A stretch of DNA of 41,831 bases from an uncultured Chthonomonas sp. Lineage in GTDB: Bacteria > Armatimonadota > Chthonomonadetes > Chthonomonadales > CAJBBX01. The position numbers and the translations under genes are program-made. Where the stretch lies: the NCBI GenBank assembly GCA_903951425.1, contig CAJBBX010000015.1, forward strand, positions 1-41,831. Reading direction: 5' to 3'. Of the stretch, positions 41,521 through 41,831 are shown piece by piece. How positions within the stretch are numbered: the first letter of the stretch is position 1; each line of letters begins with the position of its first letter. Under the pieces are notes generated by a model. That model was not told the origin of the DNA and did not search any database. It saw nothing but the letters and a program-made list of their open reading frames with translations.

Positions 41521-41831
41521 CTACAGCACCACGTTGAACGGTGTGTTTGCCGTTACGGCCTTGTACCATGCGTCGCCGGCGAACTCGGCCGCTGCGGTAT
41601 GGGCGCCGGTGGGTTCGTCGGCGGGGATCGCCCAGGTGGCTGAGGCCCAGCCGTCCGATCCGACCGCGCTCGTCCCGATCTCGGAGCCGTTCACCTTGAA
41701 GGTGATCGACTTCCCGGGCTGGATCACGTAGTCCGGCAGGCTTCGTACGTAGGCCTTCAGCAGGTGGTTCGTGCCCCTCTTGCCGCTCCGCACGTAGGGC
41801 CAGATGTAGAGGTCGCCCGCGGTGACGGTCA
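41521..41831 (-). CDS. C-terminal Ig-like part of a third propeller-type protein (partial)
   Basis: The frame is open to the window edge, so only the last 102 residues or so are seen. They read GDLYIWPYVRSGKRGTNH, VRSLPDYVIQPGKSITFKV, AEFAGDAWYKAVTANTP and match the end of the fourteen-repeat RCC1 protein at almost every residue. The DNA differs at about 18 of 310 positions. By analogy the missing N terminus should be an RCC1 or WD40 propeller, but this is not visible. A short start inside the window (41793) is only an internal GTG. Confidence 0.85.
   Translation of the reverse strand, partial: TVTAGDLYIWPYVRSGKRGTNHLLKAYVRSLPDYVIQPGKSITFKVNGSEIGTSAVGSDGWASATWAIPADEPTGAHTAAAEFAGDAWYKAVTANTPFNVVL

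Overview
The window is GC-rich bacterial chromosome with densely packed genes, mostly GGAGG-type ribosome binding sites and many ATGA or TGATG stop-start overlaps. It carries an H-X9-DG prepilin, DUF6785-like membrane proteins, DUF1559-style and GH-like secreted families, RCC1 and WD40 surface proteins and short dispersed repeats. I infer an uncultured member of the Armatimonadota or a neighbouring phylum; no rRNA or tRNA is present to test this.

Layout. 1-300: intergenic DNA with short dispersed repeats. 301-10139: a multi-pass membrane protein, two paralogous secreted GH-like proteins (839 and 584 aa), a small GIY-YIG nuclease gene lying between two copies of a dispersed repeat, and a secreted double WD40 propeller. 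10202-11206: a zinc-less MDR dehydrogenase. 11320-18562: an arsenic island of two back-to-back operons, each opened by an ArsR regulator. The first holds an ArsP-like permease, three thioredoxin-like proteins, a DGC protein, a DUF6951-like protein and a CcdA-like electron carrier. The second holds ArsM, ArsC and Acr3. 18663-19709 (minus): a URO-D-family protein. 19841-24297: an SbcD/SbcC-like (YhaO/YhaN-like) pair. 24327-25376 (minus): a small membrane protein and a prepilin.

25539-32343 (minus): a seven-gene, tightly overlapping operon: SorC-family regulator, PfkB kinase, a class II FBA-like aldolase with a changed active site, E1 alpha, E1 beta and E2 of a 2-oxo acid dehydrogenase, and an AraD/FucA-type class II aldolase. 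It looks like a pathway for an unidentified sugar or polyol, with kinase, C-C cleavage and oxidative decarboxylation steps. 32439-33983: a small membrane protein and a divergent ARPP-1-like lipoprotein. 34081-35824: a three-gene cassette of a dual-OB-like protein and two different DUF488 proteins. 35891-41831 (minus): a family of secreted RCC1 propellers with Ig-like tails (7 repeats, 14 repeats, and a third gene cut by the window edge).

The items most worth follow-up are the repeat/GIY-YIG cassette, the DUF488 x2 plus dual-OB cassette, the arsenic island with its thiol-redox relay, the seven-gene sugar operon with an odd aldolase and a frameshift-prone 10-bp tandem repeat inside its E2 gene, and the propeller-plus-Ig surface family whose repeat counts are 7, 14 and 14.
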